DNA from: Microbacterium stercoris
GTDB lineage: Bacteria; Actinomycetota; Actinomycetes; Actinomycetales; Microbacteriaceae
Length of the DNA stretch: 64,000 nt
Direction: 5' to 3'
Assembly (NCBI RefSeq): GCF_017592545.1
Contig: NZ_JAGFOA010000002.1
Span: 310,001-374,000, forward strand
Part shown: piece after piece, positions 43,247 through 52,750 of the stretch
How positions within the stretch are numbered: the stretch's first letter is position 1
Layout of the letters: every line of letters begins with the position of its first letter
Position numbers and translations under genes: made by a program
Notes under the pieces: model-generated
Told to the model about the DNA's origin: nothing
Databases searched by the model: none
The model's input: only the letters and a program-made list of their open reading frames with translations

Positions 43247-43361
43247 AGCTCGTTGACATCCGACAGTGCCACGACCGTGCTCCGTTTGCGGTCAGCCGAG
43301 GGCGAGCTGAGGATCCGGTGCGTCCCCGGCGGTCCTCCGCGGCAATGTCTGACCCCCTCCT

Positions 43362-43367
43362 TACCGT
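43362..43367 (+). promoter_or_regulatory. -10 box of the sbcD gene (leaderless type)
   Basis: TACCGT with 6 nt to the ATG at 43374. This box favours the ATG over the GTG at 43368. Confidence 0.5.
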
Positions 43368-43373
43368 GTGGGT

Positions 43374-44552
43374 ATGCGGATCCTGCACACCTCGGACTGG
43401 CACATCGGGCGGTCGTTCCACGGCCACAGCACCCTCGATGCGCTGCGTGGTGTGCTCGACGCGCTGACCGCGAAGGTTCGTGAGCGCCAGGTGGACGTGG
43501 TGGTCATCGCGGGCGACGTGTTCGACTCGGCGACGCCCGCGGCCGCCTGCTACACGCTGCTGACCGAGGTGCTGGGCGAGCTGAGCGCCACCGGCGCGCA
43601 GATCGTTGTGACCAGCGGCAATCACGACAACGCGGCGCGCCTCGGGTTCCTCGCACCTCTGCTGCGTGAGGGCATCCACGTGGTCACCGACCCGTCGTCC
43701 GTGGGCACGCCCATCACGCTCGCCGACGACCACGGCCCCGTGCACTTCTACGGCGTGCCGTACCTCGAGCCGATCATCGTGCGGGGCGTGTGGCCCGGCG
43801 TCGAACTGCGCACGCAGCAGCACGCCATCGACCACGCCATGACGCTCATCAACGCCGACCGCGCCGAGCGCGGTGGCCGCTCGGTCGTTGTGTCCCACTG
43901 CTTCACCGCGGGCGTCGAGGCGACGGGGGGAGTGGAGCGCGAGATCCGCCAGGGCTCGCTCGACGTGGTGCCGGTCAGCGCCTTCGACGGCCCCGACTAC
44001 GTCGCTCTCGGCCACATCCATGGCCGCAACCAGCTGGCCCCGCACATCCGCTACTGCGGCGCACCCCTGCACTACAGCTTCGGCGAGGGCAGCAAGCCCC
44101 GCGGATCCTGGCTCGTCGAGCTCGATTCCGCAGGCTTCGCCTCGGCCGAATGGCTCGAACTGCCCGTGCCCCGCGCCCTCGTCACCCTGCGCGGCACCCT
44201 CGACGAGCTGCTCACCGACGCCGCGCACAACGCGCACCTCGACTCGTGGGTGTGCGCGGTGCTCACCGACGCCACCCCGCAGGCCGAGCCCATGCGCCGC
44301 CTGCAGGCGCGTTTCCCGCACTGCGCGACGATCCAGATGGATCCGCAGGGCCGCGCGGGCGACGACGGCCAGAGCTACCGATCCCGCGTGAAGGAGGCCG
44401 TCAGCGACGTCGACCTCATCGACACGTTCCTCGACCACGTGCGCGAGGGCGAGCGGGCCGACGACGCCGAGCGCGAGCTCATCAACGACGTGGTCACCGC
44501 GCGCCGCGTGCTCGTGAACGAGAACGGTGAGAACGAGAAGGTGCCGGCGTGA
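43374..44552 (+). CDS. sbcD: Exonuclease SbcCD, nuclease subunit D
   Basis: 392 residues. Calcineurin-like metal centre in order: HTSDWHIG, GDVFD, SGNHD, VVSHCF and GHIHG. C-terminal capping region follows. With SbcC it forms the Mre11-Rad50-like complex that cleaves hairpins and trims blocked DNA ends. GTGA overlap with sbcC. This nuclease acts on hairpin DNA, which is notable in a chromosome rich in hairpin repeats. Confidence 0.95.
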   Translation: MRILHTSDWHIGRSFHGHSTLDALRGVLDALTAKVRERQVDVVVIAGDVFDSATPAAACYTLLTEVLGELSATGAQIVVTSGNHDNAARLGFLAPLLREGIHVVTDPSSVGTPITLADDHGPVHFYGVPYLEPIIVRGVWPGVELRTQQHAIDHAMTLINADRAERGGRSVVVSHCFTAGVEATGGVEREIRQGSLDVVPVSAFDGPDYVALGHIHGRNQLAPHIRYCGAPLHYSFGEGSKPRGSWLVELDSAGFASAEWLELPVPRALVTLRGTLDELLTDAAHNAHLDSWVCAVLTDATPQAEPMRRLQARFPHCATIQMDPQGRAGDDGQSYRSRVKEAVSDVDLIDTFLDHVREGERADDAERELINDVVTARRVLVNENGENEKVPA

Positions 44553-47527
44553 GGATCCATCGCGTCGAGATCGCCGGCTTCGGGCCGTTCCGCGAACGGC
44601 AGGTGGTCGACCTCGACAGCTACGCCGCCGACGGCATCTTCCTCATCGCCGGGCGCACGGGTGCTGGCAAGTCGTCGATCCTCGACGCCATCTGTTTCGC
44701 GCTCTACGGCTCGGTACCTCGCTACGAGAGCGGCGACAAGCGCCTGCGCAGCGACCACGCCGAGCCTGAGGACATCACCGAAGTCGTCCTGCAGTTCACG
44801 GCGGCCGGCCGCACCTGGAGAATCACCCGCACGCCCGAATACGAACGTCCCAAGAAGCGCGGCGACGGCACTACCACCGCGGCGCCGACCATCCGCATCG
44901 AGGAGCTCGTCGACGGCACCTGGATCGGGCGGGCCGCCCGTGCCGTCGAAGCCGACCCGCTTGTCGCCGACATCATCGGGCTCAACAAGCAGCAGTTCCT
45001 GCAGGTCATCCTGCTCGCCCAGGGCCGTTTCGCCCGCTTCCTGCTCGCCAAGAACGACGAACGCCAGGCTCTGCTGCGCACCCTCTTCGGCACCAAGCGG
45101 TTCGAGGACTACGAGAAGTCGCTCGACGAGCAGCGCAAAGCCGCCGAGGCGCGCGTCGAGAACCAGAGCCGCGGCCTCGACGTGCAGCTCGACCACGCCG
45201 CCGAGCTGGCCGAAGCTCTCGTGGATCCGCTCGCAGAGGGCGCCTCGATGGCGGAGCGGATCGAATGGGCCACCCGGGCAGCGCTCGTCGCACGCCACGC
45301 CGCCGAAGCGACGGATGCCGCCCGCCAGGAGGCGCAGAAGTCCTTGGCAGCCGCGGAGACCGCGCACCAGGAGCGCGTCGGACAGCGCGAGAAGCAGGAG
45401 CGGCTCGCCGGGTTGCGGGCCTCGTTCGCGGCGCTCGAGGCGCGCGCCGGCGAGATCGACGAGCTGCGCGCCGAGCGCGACGCCGCCTCACGCGCCGAGC
45501 CCGTGCGCACGGCGCGCGATGCCGTGACGCGAGCGCTGGGGGCGCTCAACCGCGCGAACGATGCTTTCGACGCGGCGAGCGAGGCGTGGGCGCACGGACG
45601 GTCGGACTCGGCACCCGCAGAAGACGCAGAGACGGCCGAGCTCGAGGAGTTCGTCGCCGCGACACAGCGGCGTATCGGCGCCTGGGGTCCGCTGCGCGAG
45701 ACCGAGGCGGGCCTGGATGCGGACGCGCGTGCGGTGGAGCAGCTCGAGGCATCCCTGACCACGGTGGTCGAGAAGACCGCGGCGCTCGACGAGCGGGCCG
45801 CGGCGCTGCCGGCCGAGCTCGAGCGGGTGCGGGCCGCGATCGAGGCCGCGACGGCGCTTGCCGCAACCGTCGACGCCCGCACACAGGACGTCGCCGCCCT
45901 CGAGGGGCAGCTCGCCGCCGCGCGATCGGTTGCGCAACTCGCCGCGGCACAGCGCGACGCGCTCGACGCGGCGCAGAAGGCGAAGGCCTGGCGCGACCAG
46001 ATCGAGGCCCACCTCGACGACCTGCGCCGTCGACGTTTCGCCGGCATGGCGGGGGAGCTCGCGGCCGAACTCGTCGACGGGGAGGCGTGCACGGTCTGTG
46101 GCTCGACCTCGCACCCGGTGCCTGCCGCGCGGGCCGACGATGCGGTGACGGCCGACGATGTCGAGCGCGCCGATGCCGAGCGCGCCACAGCGAGCGCCGC
46201 CTACGAGGCCGCGAACGCGAAGCTCAACGACGCCACTCGCGCCCACGAGGCCGCGCTCAAGGACGCCGGCGGACGCTCGGTCGACGAGCTCTTGACCGAC
46301 CTCGATGCCGCGAACGCCGCGCTCACCGCGGCCGACGCCGCCGTGTCTGCGAAGCAGAAGCTCGCCGACGAACGCGCCGGCCTCGAGGCCGAGGCTGCGC
46401 AGCACAACGCCGAGCGTGAAGAACTCGCCGGACGCCGCAGCGAGCTGCAGGCCCGCCTCGAGGCAGCCACTGCGACCCTCTCTCTGAACCGAGCCGCCGT
46501 GGCCGACGCGCGGGGCGCATCCGCCTCCGTCGCCGAGCGCATCGACGCCGAGCAGACCCTCGCGCGCCTCGCCACCGCGCTCGTCACGGCGCAGGCAGAG
46601 GTCGCACGCGCCGAGCGCACAGCCATCGAGGCCGGCGACGCGTTCGAGGCAGCGGTGCGCGAGGCGGGCTTCGCCGAGCCGGATGAGTCCCTCGCCGCCC
46701 TGCGCGACGCGGGCCGCCGTGCCGCGCTCGACGAGCGCATCCAGAGCCACGACACCGACCTCGCCGCCACCAAGCGCGGCCTGCTCGACCTCGAGCTCGA
46801 GATGCTGCCCGACGAGCCCGTCGACACCGCGGCCAGCGGCGACGCCCTCGCCGAGGCCAAGCACGCGTGGGAGGCGGCGGTCGACCTCAGCAACCGCGCC
46901 ACCCAGCGCGCCCAGTCGCTCGAAGCCGCCGTCGCCAAGATCGAGCAGAACTATGCCGAGATCGCCGACCTGCGCGCCGAAGCCGACCGCATCAAGCGCC
47001 TCGCCGACACCATCGCCGGCCGCGCCAACAACACCAAGCGCATGAAGCTCGAGACCTTTGTGCTCGCCGCCGAACTCGAAGAGATCGTGCAGCAGGCCAA
47101 CATCCGTCTCGAGGAGATGTCGCGCGGGCGGTTCGGCCTGGTGCACAGTGACCGTCTCGCGGCCCGCGGCGCTCAGTCGGGCTTGGGGCTCGAGGTGATG
47201 GACAGCTTCACGGGCCGGCCCCGTCCCGTCGAATCTCTCTCTGGCGGAGAACGATTCCTCGCCTCCCTTGCGCTCGCGCTCGGGCTCGCCGAGGTCGTCA
47301 CCAACCGCGCCGGCGGCATCAAGCTCGACACGCTGTTCATCGACGAGGGCTTCGGATCGCTCGATGCCGAGACCCTCGACACCGCCATGCAGGTGCTCGA
47401 CGAACTGCGCTCTGGCGGTCGTACCGTCGGCATCATCAGCCACGTCGAGGCGATGAAGGAGCAGATCCCCGCGCAGCTCCGCGTCGAGCAGACGTCGCAC
47501 GGCTGGAGTGTGGTGAGGCAGGGTTGA
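44549..47527 (+). CDS. sbcC: Exonuclease SbcCD, ATPase subunit C
   Basis: 992 residues. Walker A GRTGAGKSS near residue 35, Q-loop region LNKQQFLQVILLAQGRFARFLLA, two long coiled-coil arms rich in Ala/Glu/Arg, the zinc-hook CTVC near residue 514, the signature SLSGGERFLASLALALGLA and Walker B LDTLFIDEGFGSLD. GTG start inside the end of sbcD. Typical SMC/Rad50 architecture and length. Confidence 0.95.
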   Translation: MRIHRVEIAGFGPFRERQVVDLDSYAADGIFLIAGRTGAGKSSILDAICFALYGSVPRYESGDKRLRSDHAEPEDITEVVLQFTAAGRTWRITRTPEYERPKKRGDGTTTAAPTIRIEELVDGTWIGRAARAVEADPLVADIIGLNKQQFLQVILLAQGRFARFLLAKNDERQALLRTLFGTKRFEDYEKSLDEQRKAAEARVENQSRGLDVQLDHAAELAEALVDPLAEGASMAERIEWATRAALVARHAAEATDAARQEAQKSLAAAETAHQERVGQREKQERLAGLRASFAALEARAGEIDELRAERDAASRAEPVRTARDAVTRALGALNRANDAFDAASEAWAHGRSDSAPAEDAETAELEEFVAATQRRIGAWGPLRETEAGLDADARAVEQLEASLTTVVEKTAALDERAAALPAELERVRAAIEAATALAATVDARTQDVAALEGQLAAARSVAQLAAAQRDALDAAQKAKAWRDQIEAHLDDLRRRRFAGMAGELAAELVDGEACTVCGSTSHPVPAARADDAVTADDVERADAERATASAAYEAANAKLNDATRAHEAALKDAGGRSVDELLTDLDAANAALTAADAAVSAKQKLADERAGLEAEAAQHNAEREELAGRRSELQARLEAATATLSLNRAAVADARGASASVAERIDAEQTLARLATALVTAQAEVARAERTAIEAGDAFEAAVREAGFAEPDESLAALRDAGRRAALDERIQSHDTDLAATKRGLLDLELEMLPDEPVDTAASGDALAEAKHAWEAAVDLSNRATQRAQSLEAAVAKIEQNYAEIADLRAEADRIKRLADTIAGRANNTKRMKLETFVLAAELEEIVQQANIRLEEMSRGRFGLVHSDRLAARGAQSGLGLEVMDSFTGRPRPVESLSGGERFLASLALALGLAEVVTNRAGGIKLDTLFIDEGFGSLDAETLDTAMQVLDELRSGGRTVGIISHVEAMKEQIPAQLRVEQTSHGWSVVRQG

Positions 47528-47531
47528 CGCC

Positions 47532-47717
47532 ATGAACACGCGCAGGATCATCGGATCGGTGCTCGTCGGAGCGGCGGCCATCGTCTACGGGGCGTCGCCC
47601 ATCGACATCATCCCCGAGCTGCTCGGGCCGATCGGGCTGGCGGATGACGCGGTCGTCATCGCCGGCGCGGGGCTGGCCATCTGGCGGATGCTCGGGAGGC
47701 GCAAGCCCAAGGCCTGA
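47532..47717 (+). CDS. DUF1232 (YkvA-type) small membrane protein
   Basis: 61 residues. The DUF1232 core GASPIDIIPELLGPIGLADDAVVIAGAGLAIW is complete. Probably membrane-associated; function unknown. It follows sbcC by 4 nt, so it is likely co-transcribed. Confidence 0.77.
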   Translation: MNTRRIIGSVLVGAAAIVYGASPIDIIPELLGPIGLADDAVVIAGAGLAIWRMLGRRKPKA

Positions 47718-47742
47718 CGGGGCTGTGGGCGTTTCTACTCGC

Positions 47743-47826
47743 GGACGCTCGCTCAACGGACGAGGGGCTCGCTGACGCTCGCTCAACGGACGAGGGGGTC
47801 CCTGGCGCTCGCTCAACGAGCGAGTG
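47743..47826. repeat. Hairpin repeat cluster 5 (three short copies)
   Basis: Three units of GACGCTCGCTCAACGGACGAGGGG type, about 32 bp apart, opposite in orientation to clusters 1-4. Units one and two carry CAACGGACGAG; unit three restores the stem (CTCAACGAGCGAG). Confidence 0.75.
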
Positions 47827-47847
47827 GGGGATGACCGCCGAGGAAAG

Positions 47848-47853
47848 TAGGCT
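47848..47853 (+). promoter_or_regulatory. -10 box of the small membrane protein gene (leaderless type)
   Basis: TAGGCT with 7 nt to the ATG at 47861. Confidence 0.45.
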
Positions 47854-47860
47854 CGAGGGC

Positions 47861-48037
47861 ATGAAGACTGAGTCGATCTGGACCATCGTCGGCGTGGTGA
47901 TCGCCGTCGCGATCGCCTGGTTCCTGGTCGAGGTCGTGCTGTCGGTCATGTGGTTCTTCGCCAAGGTCGCCGCCGTCATCTTCGTCGCGGTCATCGTCTA
48001 CTTCGCCCTGCACGCCCTGCTCAACCGAAAGCGCTGA
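47861..48037 (+). CDS. Small hypothetical membrane protein
   Basis: 58 residues: a long nonpolar segment (TIVGVVIAVAIAWFLVEVVLSVMWFFAKVAAVIFVAVIVYFALHALL), enough for two membrane helices, with NRKR at the C-terminus. The ATG at 47861 is favoured over an in-frame ATG at 47831 because TAGGCT sits 7 nt upstream. The stop is 1 nt before the deaminase start, so the two genes are coupled. No family recognised. Confidence 0.65.
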   Translation: MKTESIWTIVGVVIAVAIAWFLVEVVLSVMWFFAKVAAVIFVAVIVYFALHALLNRKR

Positions 48038-48038
48038 C

Positions 48039-48641
48039 ATGGAAATCCAGAGCACATTCACGATCTCCCTGCCCGACTGGATCCAGGACGAGCTCGCGGA
48101 GGTGCCGGAGATCATCCCGAGCCGTGACGAGCGGATGGCGCTCGTCAACCGCCTCGCCGACCGCAACTGGCGCGAGGGCAACGGCGGCCCCTTCGCCGCG
48201 ATGATCGCCGAGACGCAGACCGGGCGCATCGTGTCGGTCGGCGTCAACGTCGTGCTCGCCAGCAACATCTCCCTCGGCCACGCCGAGGTCACCGCGATCG
48301 GTTTGGCCCAGGCGCGCCTCGGCTTCTGGGATCTCGGCGGCGACGGCCAGCCCGAACACGAGCTGCTCGTCAACTGGCGCCCCTGCGTGCAGTGCTACGG
48401 CGCGGCCATGTGGTCGGGCATCCGCACGCTGGTCATCGCCGGATCCGGCCCCGAATGCGAAGACCTCACCACCTTCGACGAGGGCCCGATGATCGGCGAC
48501 TGGGCCGGCGCCTTCGAGGCGCGAGGCATCCGGGTGATCCAGGATCTGCGCCGCGAGGAGGCCGTCGACGTGTTCCGCGCGTACCGCAACGCCGTGGACG
48601 CCGGGCGGGTCACGGTGTACAACGCGCGCTCCGGCGACTGA
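48039..48641 (+). CDS. Nucleoside/guanine-type zinc deaminase
   Basis: 200 residues of the cytidine-deaminase fold. Zinc and proton-shuttle motif HAEVTAIG (His-Ala-Glu) and PCVQCYGAAMWSG (Pro-Cys-x2-Cys). Length and the region after the PCxxC motif resemble guanine deaminase/TadA-like nucleoside deaminases rather than short cytidine deaminases. The base it acts on is not certain. Confidence 0.83.
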   Translation: MEIQSTFTISLPDWIQDELAEVPEIIPSRDERMALVNRLADRNWREGNGGPFAAMIAETQTGRIVSVGVNVVLASNISLGHAEVTAIGLAQARLGFWDLGGDGQPEHELLVNWRPCVQCYGAAMWSGIRTLVIAGSGPECEDLTTFDEGPMIGDWAGAFEARGIRVIQDLRREEAVDVFRAYRNAVDAGRVTVYNARSGD

Positions 48642-48684
48642 CGGCGGCGCGCCACCGCGCGGGTGAGACTCTGCGCGAGGCGTG

Positions 48685-48935
48685 GGGCGTCTCGACTCGC
48701 TGCGCTCGCTCGACGAGCGAGGGGGTGAGGCACCGCGCGGGGTGAGGCGCTGCGCGAGGCGTGGGGCGTCTCGACTCGCTCCGCTCGCTCGACGAGCCGG
48801 GGGGTGAGGCACCGCGCGGGGTGAGGCGCTGCCCGAGGTTTGGGCGTCTCGACTCGCTGCGCTCGCTCGACGAGCGGGGTGGGGAGGCGTGGGGCGTCTC
48901 GACTCGCTGCGCTCCCTCGACGAGCGGAGGTGCGG
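48685..48935. repeat. Hairpin repeat cluster 6 (four copies)
   Basis: GGCGTCTCGACTCGCTGCGCTCGCTCGACGAGC units near 48687, 48767, 48844 and 48894, with spacer words GGTGAGGCACCGCGCGGGGTGAGGCGCTGC between the first ones. They fill the 319-bp space between the converging deaminase and lipase-maturation-factor-like genes; nothing else is seen there. Confidence 0.85.
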
Positions 48936-48960
48936 GATCGACGAGCCAGGGGCCGGGGGC

Positions 48961-50406
48961 TCAGCGCGGGGCGGAGAGCTGCACCGGGTCGAGTACCGTG
49001 CGGCGGCGGTCGCGGATCCAGATGACGCCGTGCTCGCGACGTTCCTCGCGAGTGGCGAAGCGGTAGCGATACGAGACCACGCGGATCCAGCGAGGCGGGT
49101 CGCCCGCGAACGGATCCGTGCGCAGCAGCCGCAAGGTCGACGGATCCGATTCGAGCAGCTTGACGATGAGGGCCTGGCACCAGCTCTCGACGCCGCGACC
49201 GAGCGGCAGGAACCACATCAGCCAGTCGAGGCGCAGGTGGTACGGCGCGAACTGACGCGGCAGGCGCCGCTCGTTGCCGGGCTTGCCTTTGAACTCGTAC
49301 TCGCGCCACTCGGCCCGCATCGGATCCTCCGAGCGGGTGCCCTCGATGATCCACTCGACGCGCTTCTTCGTCACCGTTCCGAACGCGCCGTAGGCGTTCC
49401 CGAGGTTCCAGCGGTTGAAGGAGGCGTTCATCCGCTGGTTCGACGAAACGAGATTGAGCGCCGGCCGCCAACTCAGCCACAGGTACAGGGCGGTCACCGC
49501 CAGAGTGACAACCAGCCACCAGAGCGGCAGCTCGCCCTCCACGGGCTTGGCGGGGATGGCGATCGCCGAGCATGCCATCACGATCGTCGCCCAGTTCAGC
49601 CACGCGAAGTTGCCCGTAGCCACCAGCCACAGCTGCGAGAGGATCAGGATCACCGCGCCGGCGGCGCCGATCAGCTGCGGGATCTGATCCGGGATCCACA
49701 GGCCGAGAATCGGCGCGAACAGCAGCCAGGGCACAAGCAGCTGCGCCAGGTGATTGCCGATCGCCTCGCCCTTGTGCATCCAGCGCGGCAGCAGGTGCGC
49801 CGTGCGGCTGAAGGGACCGGGCATCGGCTGGGTCTCGTGGTGATAGGTCAGGGCGGTCAGGTCGCGCCACTCGCGCCCGCCGCGCATCTTGATCATCCCC
49901 GCGCCGAACTCGAGGCGGAACGTCAGCCACCAGAACAGCACGATGATGTGCGTGGGCGGCGGCTCGTGCGCCGATCCGAGGAACGCGGCGAGGAAGCCCG
50001 CCTCGAGCAGAAGCATCTCCCACCCGAAGCCGTAGAACGTCTGGCCGATCGAGACGATCGACATGTACCCCGCGTACAGCGCCAGGAACGCGAGCATCGG
50101 CACCCACGAGGGGCCGAGCTGCGGCAGGCCGAGGATGAGCGCGGCCGCGATGAGCATGCCGACGACGCACAGCACTCGCAGGCGCGCATCGGAGTAGCGG
50201 ATCCAGCGGAACAGCGTCGGATTCAGCCGCCGCGGTTCGTCCTGCGCCCAGTCGAGCAGCGCGGGGGCCGGCAGCAGACCGCGCTCGCCGAGGAGCGCGG
50301 GGAACTGATTCAGGGTCGAGAGGAAGGCGACGAGGTACACGGCCGCGACGCCGCGTTGCAGCACCTCGCGCGCGAGGGCGAAGTCTGGGGCGAGGAACCC
50401 GTCCAT
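48961..50406 (-). CDS. Lipase maturation factor (LMF1)-family membrane protein
   Basis: 481 residues with about eight to nine membrane helices in the first ~330, then a soluble C-terminal region. Landmarks: GQTFYGFGWEMLLLEAGFLAAFLG, LTFRLEFGAGMIKMRGGREWRDLTAL with YHHETQPMPGPFS, and SFNRWNLGNAYGAFGTVTKKRVEWIIEGT. Family members assist secretion of lipases in eukaryotes; the bacterial role is unknown. TAACCT ends 6 nt before the ATG. Confidence 0.88.
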   Translation of the reverse strand: MDGFLAPDFALAREVLQRGVAAVYLVAFLSTLNQFPALLGERGLLPAPALLDWAQDEPRRLNPTLFRWIRYSDARLRVLCVVGMLIAAALILGLPQLGPSWVPMLAFLALYAGYMSIVSIGQTFYGFGWEMLLLEAGFLAAFLGSAHEPPPTHIIVLFWWLTFRLEFGAGMIKMRGGREWRDLTALTYHHETQPMPGPFSRTAHLLPRWMHKGEAIGNHLAQLLVPWLLFAPILGLWIPDQIPQLIGAAGAVILILSQLWLVATGNFAWLNWATIVMACSAIAIPAKPVEGELPLWWLVVTLAVTALYLWLSWRPALNLVSSNQRMNASFNRWNLGNAYGAFGTVTKKRVEWIIEGTRSEDPMRAEWREYEFKGKPGNERRLPRQFAPYHLRLDWLMWFLPLGRGVESWCQALIVKLLESDPSTLRLLRTDPFAGDPPRWIRVVSYRYRFATREERREHGVIWIRDRRRTVLDPVQLSAPR

Positions 50407-50412
50407 GCCGTC

Positions 50413-50418
50413 AGGTTA
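50413..50418 (-). promoter_or_regulatory. -10 box of the LMF-like gene (leaderless type)
   Basis: TAACCT on the minus strand with 6 nt to the ATG at 50406. Confidence 0.5.
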
Positions 50419-50470
50419 CGGGTGCGCACCGTCCCCGGCGCAGGGGGTTGACGCGCGCCGGGGGACCGGG

Positions 50471-50605
50471 CGTTTCGACTCGCTGCGCTCGCTCAACGAG
50501 CGGAGTGGGCAGCTCGCTCAGCGAGCGGGGTGGGCAGCTCGCTCAACGAGCGGGGCGGGCGGCTCGCTCAACGAGCGGAGGTGGGCAGCGCCCAACGAAC
50601 GGAGG
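50471..50605. repeat. Hairpin repeat cluster 7 (one full and three short copies)
   Basis: TTTCGACTCGCTGCGCTCGCTCAACGAGCGGAGTGGGCAG near 50473, then three short CTCGCTCA(A/G)CGAGCGG units at 27-bp steps (50515-50579). The 205 bp between the LMF-like start and the nadE stop contain only this. Confidence 0.8.
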
Positions 50606-50611
50606 GTGTGG

Positions 50612-52663
50612 TCAGCCCGCGAACTCGGGCAGCGCCTGATCCAGCTCCGCAAGCCAGGCACGGGCGTTGCCGTCCGACGGGGCGCGCCAGTCGCCACGCG
50701 GCGAGAGCGATCCGGAGGGCGCGACCTTCGGCCCGTTCGGGATCGCCGAGCGCTTGAACTGGGCGAAGCCGAAGAAGCGCTTGAGGAAGATCTTCTCCCA
50801 CTTCACGATCGTCTCGAGGTCGTACGCGTAGCGATCCTCGTCGGGGAAGCCAGGAGGCCAGGCGCCGGCGTGCGCGTCGGACCACGCATGCTGTGCGAGG
50901 AATGCGATCTTCGAGGGGCGGTATCCGAAGCGCAGGATGTGATGCAGCGTGAAGTCGTGCAGCGAGTAGGGGCCGATCGTCGACTCGGTCGACTGCACCT
51001 TCCCGTCCTGTCCCGCGGGTACCAGCTCAGGGCTGATCTCGGTGTCCAGCACCGACTGCAGCACCTCGGCCTCCTCTGCCGAGACCCCCTGCTCGGATCC
51101 GTGCGCGATGACCCACCGGATCAGGTGCTGGATCAGCGTCTTCGGCACACCCGCGTTGACCGCGTAGTGGCTCATGTGGTCGCCGACGCCGTAGGTCGCC
51201 CAGCCGAGAGACAGTTCGGACAGGTCGGACGTGCCGACCACGATGCCGTTGTGGTGGTTGGCGAGGCGGAACAGGTAGTCGGTGCGCATGCCCGCCTGGA
51301 CGTTCTCGAACGTCACGTCGTACACGGGCTCGCCCTGGCCGAACGGATGCCCGATCTCGCGGAGCATCTCGGTGGCGGCGGCACGGATGTCGATGGTCTC
51401 GATGGTCGCGCCTACAGACTCGGCGAGGCGGATCGCGTTCGACTTCGTGTGGTCGCTCGTCGCGAAGCCGGGCATCGTGTAGGCCAGGATGTCCGATCGC
51501 GGGCGGCCCATCCGATCCATCGCGCGGGCGATGACGAGCAGCGCGTGCGTGGAGTCGAGGCCGCCGCTCACGCCGATCACGGGCTTCGGGTCGCCGATCG
51601 CGCGCATTCGCTGCATCAGACCCGCGACCTGGATGTTGAAGGCCTCGTAGCAGTCCTGCGCGAGGCGGGCGGGGTCGTCCGGCACAAACGGGAAGCGGTC
51701 GATCTGACGGCGGAGGCCAATGTCTCCGGTCGGCGGCGTCAGCGCGAACCGCACCGTGCGGAACTCCGGCGCGAACGTGCGCCGGTTGTCGTCGAAGGTG
51801 CCCTGACGGATCCGGTCCTGGCGCATCTTGTCGAGGTCGACGTCGGCGACCGAGCGGCGGGGGCCGTCGGGGAAGCGCTCGGTCTCGTCGAGCAGGTTGC
51901 CGCCCTCGTAGATCATGGTCTGGCCGTCCCAGGAGACGTCGTTGGTCGACTCTCCCATGCCGGCGGCGGCATAGGCGTAAGCGGCCAGGCAGCGCAGCGA
52001 CTGCGACTTCACGAGGTCCTTGCGGTCCTCGGCGCGCGCGATCGTGATCGGGCTGCCCGAGAGGTTGAGCAGCACGGTCGCACCGGCCAGCGCCGCGGTG
52101 GCGGAGGGCGGAATCGGCACCCAGACGTCTTCGCAGACCTCCGCATGGATGACGAGGCCCGGCACATCTGTCGCCTCGAAGAGCAGGTCGGGGCCGAAGG
52201 GCACCTCGCGACCGGCGACCGTGATCGTGCCGCGCTGGTCATCGCCCGGCGCGTACCAGCGACGCTCGTAGAACTCGCGGTACGTGGGCAGGTACGACTT
52301 GGGCGCCACCCCCAGGATCTCGCCGCGGTGGATGACGACCGCCGTGTTGTAGATGCGGTTGCGGTGGGCGAGCGGCGCACCCACCACGAGCACAGGAGTG
52401 AGCAGCTTCGACTCCTCGGCGATGCGCACGATCGCCGCTTCGACGGCGTCGAGCAGGGGATCCTGCATCACCAGGTCGTCGATCGAGTAGCCGCTCAGGC
52501 ACAGCTCGGGAAACAGCGCGACGGCCGTGCCGTCGGCGTGCGCCTCGGCGGCCGTGTCGAGCACGTGCTGCGCGTTCGTGGCCGGATCGGCGATGGCCAG
52601 CGGGATCGTGCACGCCGCGATGCGTGCGAAGCCGTGTCGGTATGCGTTGGCGAAGTCGCTCAC
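50612..52663 (-). CDS. nadE: Glutamine-dependent NAD+ synthetase
   Basis: 683 residues, the long two-domain form. N-terminal nitrilase-type glutaminase: Glu in LFPELCLSGYSIDDL, Lys in GVAPKSYLP, nucleophile Cys in VIHAEVCEDVWVPIPP. C-terminal synthetase: ATP loop GVSGGLDSTHALLVIARAM and NVQAGMRTDYLFRLANHHNGIVVGTSDLSELSLGW. Makes NAD+ from deamido-NAD+. GTG start with CAGACT ending 6 nt upstream. Divergent from the glycosyltransferase. Confidence 0.96.
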   Translation of the reverse strand: MSDFANAYRHGFARIAACTIPLAIADPATNAQHVLDTAAEAHADGTAVALFPELCLSGYSIDDLVMQDPLLDAVEAAIVRIAEESKLLTPVLVVGAPLAHRNRIYNTAVVIHRGEILGVAPKSYLPTYREFYERRWYAPGDDQRGTITVAGREVPFGPDLLFEATDVPGLVIHAEVCEDVWVPIPPSATAALAGATVLLNLSGSPITIARAEDRKDLVKSQSLRCLAAYAYAAAGMGESTNDVSWDGQTMIYEGGNLLDETERFPDGPRRSVADVDLDKMRQDRIRQGTFDDNRRTFAPEFRTVRFALTPPTGDIGLRRQIDRFPFVPDDPARLAQDCYEAFNIQVAGLMQRMRAIGDPKPVIGVSGGLDSTHALLVIARAMDRMGRPRSDILAYTMPGFATSDHTKSNAIRLAESVGATIETIDIRAAATEMLREIGHPFGQGEPVYDVTFENVQAGMRTDYLFRLANHHNGIVVGTSDLSELSLGWATYGVGDHMSHYAVNAGVPKTLIQHLIRWVIAHGSEQGVSAEEAEVLQSVLDTEISPELVPAGQDGKVQSTESTIGPYSLHDFTLHHILRFGYRPSKIAFLAQHAWSDAHAGAWPPGFPDEDRYAYDLETIVKWEKIFLKRFFGFAQFKRSAIPNGPKVAPSGSLSPRGDWRAPSDGNARAWLAELDQALPEFAG

Positions 52664-52750
52664 GGGGCCAGTCTGTCACGCGCGTCAATCCGGTTCCGGG
52701 GGCTTGCGCGCGCAGGGAGAATCGTCCTGAGGGTGAAAGAAGGGCGGACG

